A stretch of DNA of 64,000 nucleotides. Origin: Monomorium pharaonis. Taxonomy: Eukaryota; Arthropoda; Insecta; Hymenoptera; Formicidae. Position 1 is the first letter of the stretch; each line of letters starts with the position of its first letter. Below are positions 60,781 through 64,000 of the stretch, piece by piece. The notes beneath the pieces are model-generated. The model was not told where the DNA came from, searched no databases, and was given only the letters and a program-made list of their open reading frames with translations. Where the stretch lies: the NCBI RefSeq assembly GCF_013373865.1, contig NC_050469.1, positions 4,582,042 to 4,646,041 on the forward strand, written 5' to 3'. A program made the translations under genes and the position numbers.

Positions 60781-63700
60781 ACGTAACTTTAATAATTATG
60801 CTTTTCTAATTAAGTGCAACGATAATATTGTATCAAATACAATTTGTAATCGAAGTAACACGAAGAAATATAGTCACTTTTCCTGAATTGAAAGAAAACT
60901 TTACTTCAAACAATAAATATCAATTAATATGATTTCGATCCCTTATAACCAATATAAGGTATATGAATATACTTTTAAAAATATAATGGACTATAATACT
61001 AAGACGGTACACGATCTATTTTGCAATTTAGTTTGAGTTGGGTGCTGATAAGTGGTCAGCGAAATTGCAGAGACTTGTTATATTATTGTTGACAATTTAT
61101 ACGTGTCAGCCGGCAAGATCTCGGATAGATAATTTACGGTAAATAGCTCAAGAGCCTAACATCTCGAGTAATGATAGAAAATTAGAAACTCAATTATACA
61201 TCTTTGAGTTATGACTTTAAGTGCAATAACTTTGCAATTTTCCTTTCGGAATAATTCGCTGCATTCTGTTTTCTCTGCCAGTCACGGCATTGCCTCGTTA
61301 TATACACTTGCGTTACGTCTTTTGTTTCTTTGCATTTTCAATAAGCATTTACAATAACGTTTCTCTTCAGAACATATTGTACATACATGTTTATGTTTTT
61401 TATCCGTAGTATTGATTGGAATAAGCGCATAATTGGTAGTTTTATTTATTTATTTATTTTTTCGATACTTTTGTTTACTGTTTCGTTTACTGTTTAAAAT
61501 TTCTCGATATAAAGTTAAAAATACTTTTATATTGATTATTGAAAGAAGCAAAACATTTTTTGATATTACGATCACGTTCTACAGACACGCATATACTTTA
61601 ATTAGTATGCTTTATATAAGAAAAAAAAATAGATTAAGTTTAATAATAAAAAGTATTATTATTTATATGTGTAAAGGGATCTAAATTGTAATATAATTAG
61701 GTTGAGGAAGTACAGTAATTATTAATTAAAAAAAAATAATTAGTATGGCAATCGATATTATAACATAAATTGTGAGGGGCCAGAGACAAGATAAACGCGA
61801 TTTGCATATCGTTTCAGGTGAATATGAACAAAACCGAAATTCAATACAGTTGCCAATCGATAAATGAATACAAGCGATTTCACCATTATATGCGAACAAT
61901 CCTTTAGCTATAAAAGTTTTAAAATTTTATTTGAGATTAAACTATATCAAAAATTAAAACTTATGCTAGAAAAATATTTGAGAGGGGAAAAACTGTAAAG
62001 AAGCAAAATTATAGAAATTAGTTACAGAGATTCGTTCTCAATTATTACATTGTATATTTTTTATTGAATTTGAATTTTACGAGTTATATATATATATATT
62101 TTTTTTTTTAATAAAACAAAATTACTATTTTGATATCAAAATATTGAACAACTGCTACTTTATATAAAAACCGATTGAAAGAACCATTTAAACTTTTTTT
62201 ATAGATAACTTGTCATGTAACAATTACGTAATAGTTTCTGGTGTGGTATATTTGTTACGGTATACTTAAAACGGAAAACATTGTTTAAATAAAATGTATA
62301 CCTAAATAAACATAAAGAAAAATACTTCAACATTTGATGTGTGAAAAAAATATGCATGAATGTGAAGTATTTCATTAGATTACAATTATGTACATACATA
62401 CTTGTTTGACATAAAACATAAATGTAAACCAAATACAAAATATAAATGCCGAAAATACAAACAAAGAATTATTAGAATATTATGTAATAAATATATTATT
62501 GAGATTTATTTTTTTTTACGATGAAGTGTACGTAATGAAGCCAAAATCAAATTAATATCTTTTCTTATTTAGTTATTTTATTTTCATTTCTAATATTATA
62601 TTTTTTCTCTCTCTCATTTTGTGATAAATATATACAAAAATATAATATTTTTTTTAGAAAAACTTAATTTTTCATGGAATAATTTTATATTTAAGTACGA
62701 TTTCATATTGTCTTTACAATTATATATATATTATACAAGATGTTTAATGAAGCTTCCGAAATTTATTGTGTCAAAAACAATTCGTATTGTAGTCTAGCCG
62801 ATCAACTATCGTGGTGTAATTTCGCGGGAAACTCAATTGTTAAAAGAATCCATTAATCGACAACGGTAGTTTGAAAGCAAAAATGTTTTCATAGGAAAAC
62901 GACGAATCAGCATTGAAGCAATGCTAGAATTAATTGCCCGCACTAATTGGCTAAAAAGGCTAATAAATTGCATCTTTGAAAGAGATACGAGACTTAGGAT
63001 TTTGATTTTACAAAAGATCCAAATATAACAAGAATTTTCTTTTATTCTATTAAATTTCCATGAAGTATGAGCATTATGCAATTTTTAAAAGTGATACATA
63101 TTAGATTATTTTGCATATAATTTGAATTTGCTAAATCAGAAACGTTTCTGCTTAAGTTATTAAAAGCATTGTACTTTTTATACCACCCTGGCGTTCTCGC
63201 AGTTATTAAAAGTAACAATTAAAAATTATAGTCTTTAACAAATTTGACGTAAATTGTTATTTTTAAAATTGCGTGAAACCGTATGCCTGTAGTGATGTGT
63301 AGCATTCCTCTCTCTACAATGTGAAAAACAATACAGATAGACATCCGAAGTATTAAAAACTTTTTTTGATTCAATTTGGCAAAAAATATGATTCGTGTCT
63401 TTTTCGAAATAAATGATTCAATTGATTTATACACTGAAATGGAATTTTTGCATTGTCTAACGTTTCTCACATACCGGTATTGTTTGTATCGAAACTGATC
63501 AGAGACAATGGGAAATTCAAAAACTAGCAATCATATATATTTATTAGTTAATTGTATTGTGTGCAAATTATTTGGTCTATAAATAGATATGTACTTTTAG
63601 CTTTACATCACCAGTGAGCATACTCTCTACAATATCGCGGAGTGCAATTGTAAAGTGCTAAAAAGTACACTGACAGACAAAAGTGGCCAGTGACGTCAAA

Positions 63701-64000
63701 AATATAAATATCTCGTTGTATGTTTTCAATCGGTTTTATTGATTTTGTTCTTAATTTACGATACATGTGTATCGTACAAATAAAATTATCTAAAACAAAT
63801 ACGACTGAATAATTGTAAGCTTTTACAGTACAGAAGAGCTGCTGCAATATGCAATACTTGCTAGCTATTGAAATAATATGTAATCCGTAAAACGGTATTA
63901 CATTATTTTTCTTTCTGTCGCCTGTGCTAGTCACTCACAAATGGGAAAAAAAAACCGTTGTATTTGTCATCTTACCTACATGTCGAAGACACGATCGATA
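60781..64000. other. A+T-rich non-coding to window end
   Basis: Low-complexity A+T-rich DNA. Minus-strand frames of 103 and 108 codons at 63219-63530 and 63608-63934 are unrecognised and biased to Ile/Phe/Tyr/Lys, as A+T-rich DNA gives. Confidence 0.6.

Noticed and set aside
1..64000. Conserved microRNA genes, telomeric TTAGG arrays, rDNA, CRISPR arrays, bacterial operons
   Set aside because: Read by eye for the common insect mature microRNA seeds and these repeat types; no convincing match was seen. A covariance-model search would be needed to be sure.

Overview
This looks like nuclear DNA from a eukaryote, most likely an insect and plausibly a hymenopteran such as an ant. That is an inference from texture: long A+T-rich stretches alternate with blocks rich in G+C and unusually rich in CpG, TC and other simple repeats are common, and several small non-coding inverted-repeat elements (MITE-like) are present. 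There is no bacterial-style gene packing, no operon, no CRISPR array, and no recognisable rRNA or tRNA gene. No open frame resembles a known protein family. Many of the longest stop-free frames lack an ATG or lie in CpG-rich blocks where several frames on both strands are open together. The window therefore reads as intergenic or intronic DNA.

The best gene signal is on the plus strand near 46.6-46.8 kb. There a CpG-rich block ends in a short upstream ORF, an ATG in good context, an Ala/Thr-rich 12-codon stub and a near-consensus splice donor (46777). If real, this is the first coding exon of a gene whose next exon is far downstream, with up to the last 17 kb being intron. Weaker exon candidates are a 60-bp exon at 12104-12163 followed by a possible 204-nt intron, a minus-strand start exon at 14829-14846, another at 31530-31561, an acceptor at 53342/53343, and an 85-codon ORF with a poly-serine run at 36983-37240.

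Repeats are the best supported features. One family with TACACT-type ends has copies at 4362-4674 and 23345-23550. A second family has two copies in opposite orientation at 43181-43592 and 45468-45888. Between them lies a 497-bp foldback (44745-45241) with arms of about 170 bp, and a further element lies next door at 42779-42981. This cluster sits in, and appears to split, the CpG-rich domain leading to the candidate first exon. Other elements are a foldback at 50502-50738, a two-copy tandem duplication at 24690-25135, a three-unit degenerate repeat at 13782-14290, a hairpin with perfect 19-bp arms at 38228-38276, and several perfect palindromes.

Layout: 0-12 kb is mostly A+T-rich with small G+C blocks. 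From 12 to 32 kb the two textures alternate. The largest CpG-rich blocks are at 20.5-21.9, 34.4-36.0, 43.6-46.8 and 50.8-52.3 kb. From 54.7 kb to the end the sequence is mostly A+T-rich, with islands at 57.8-58.7 and 60.1-60.8 kb.
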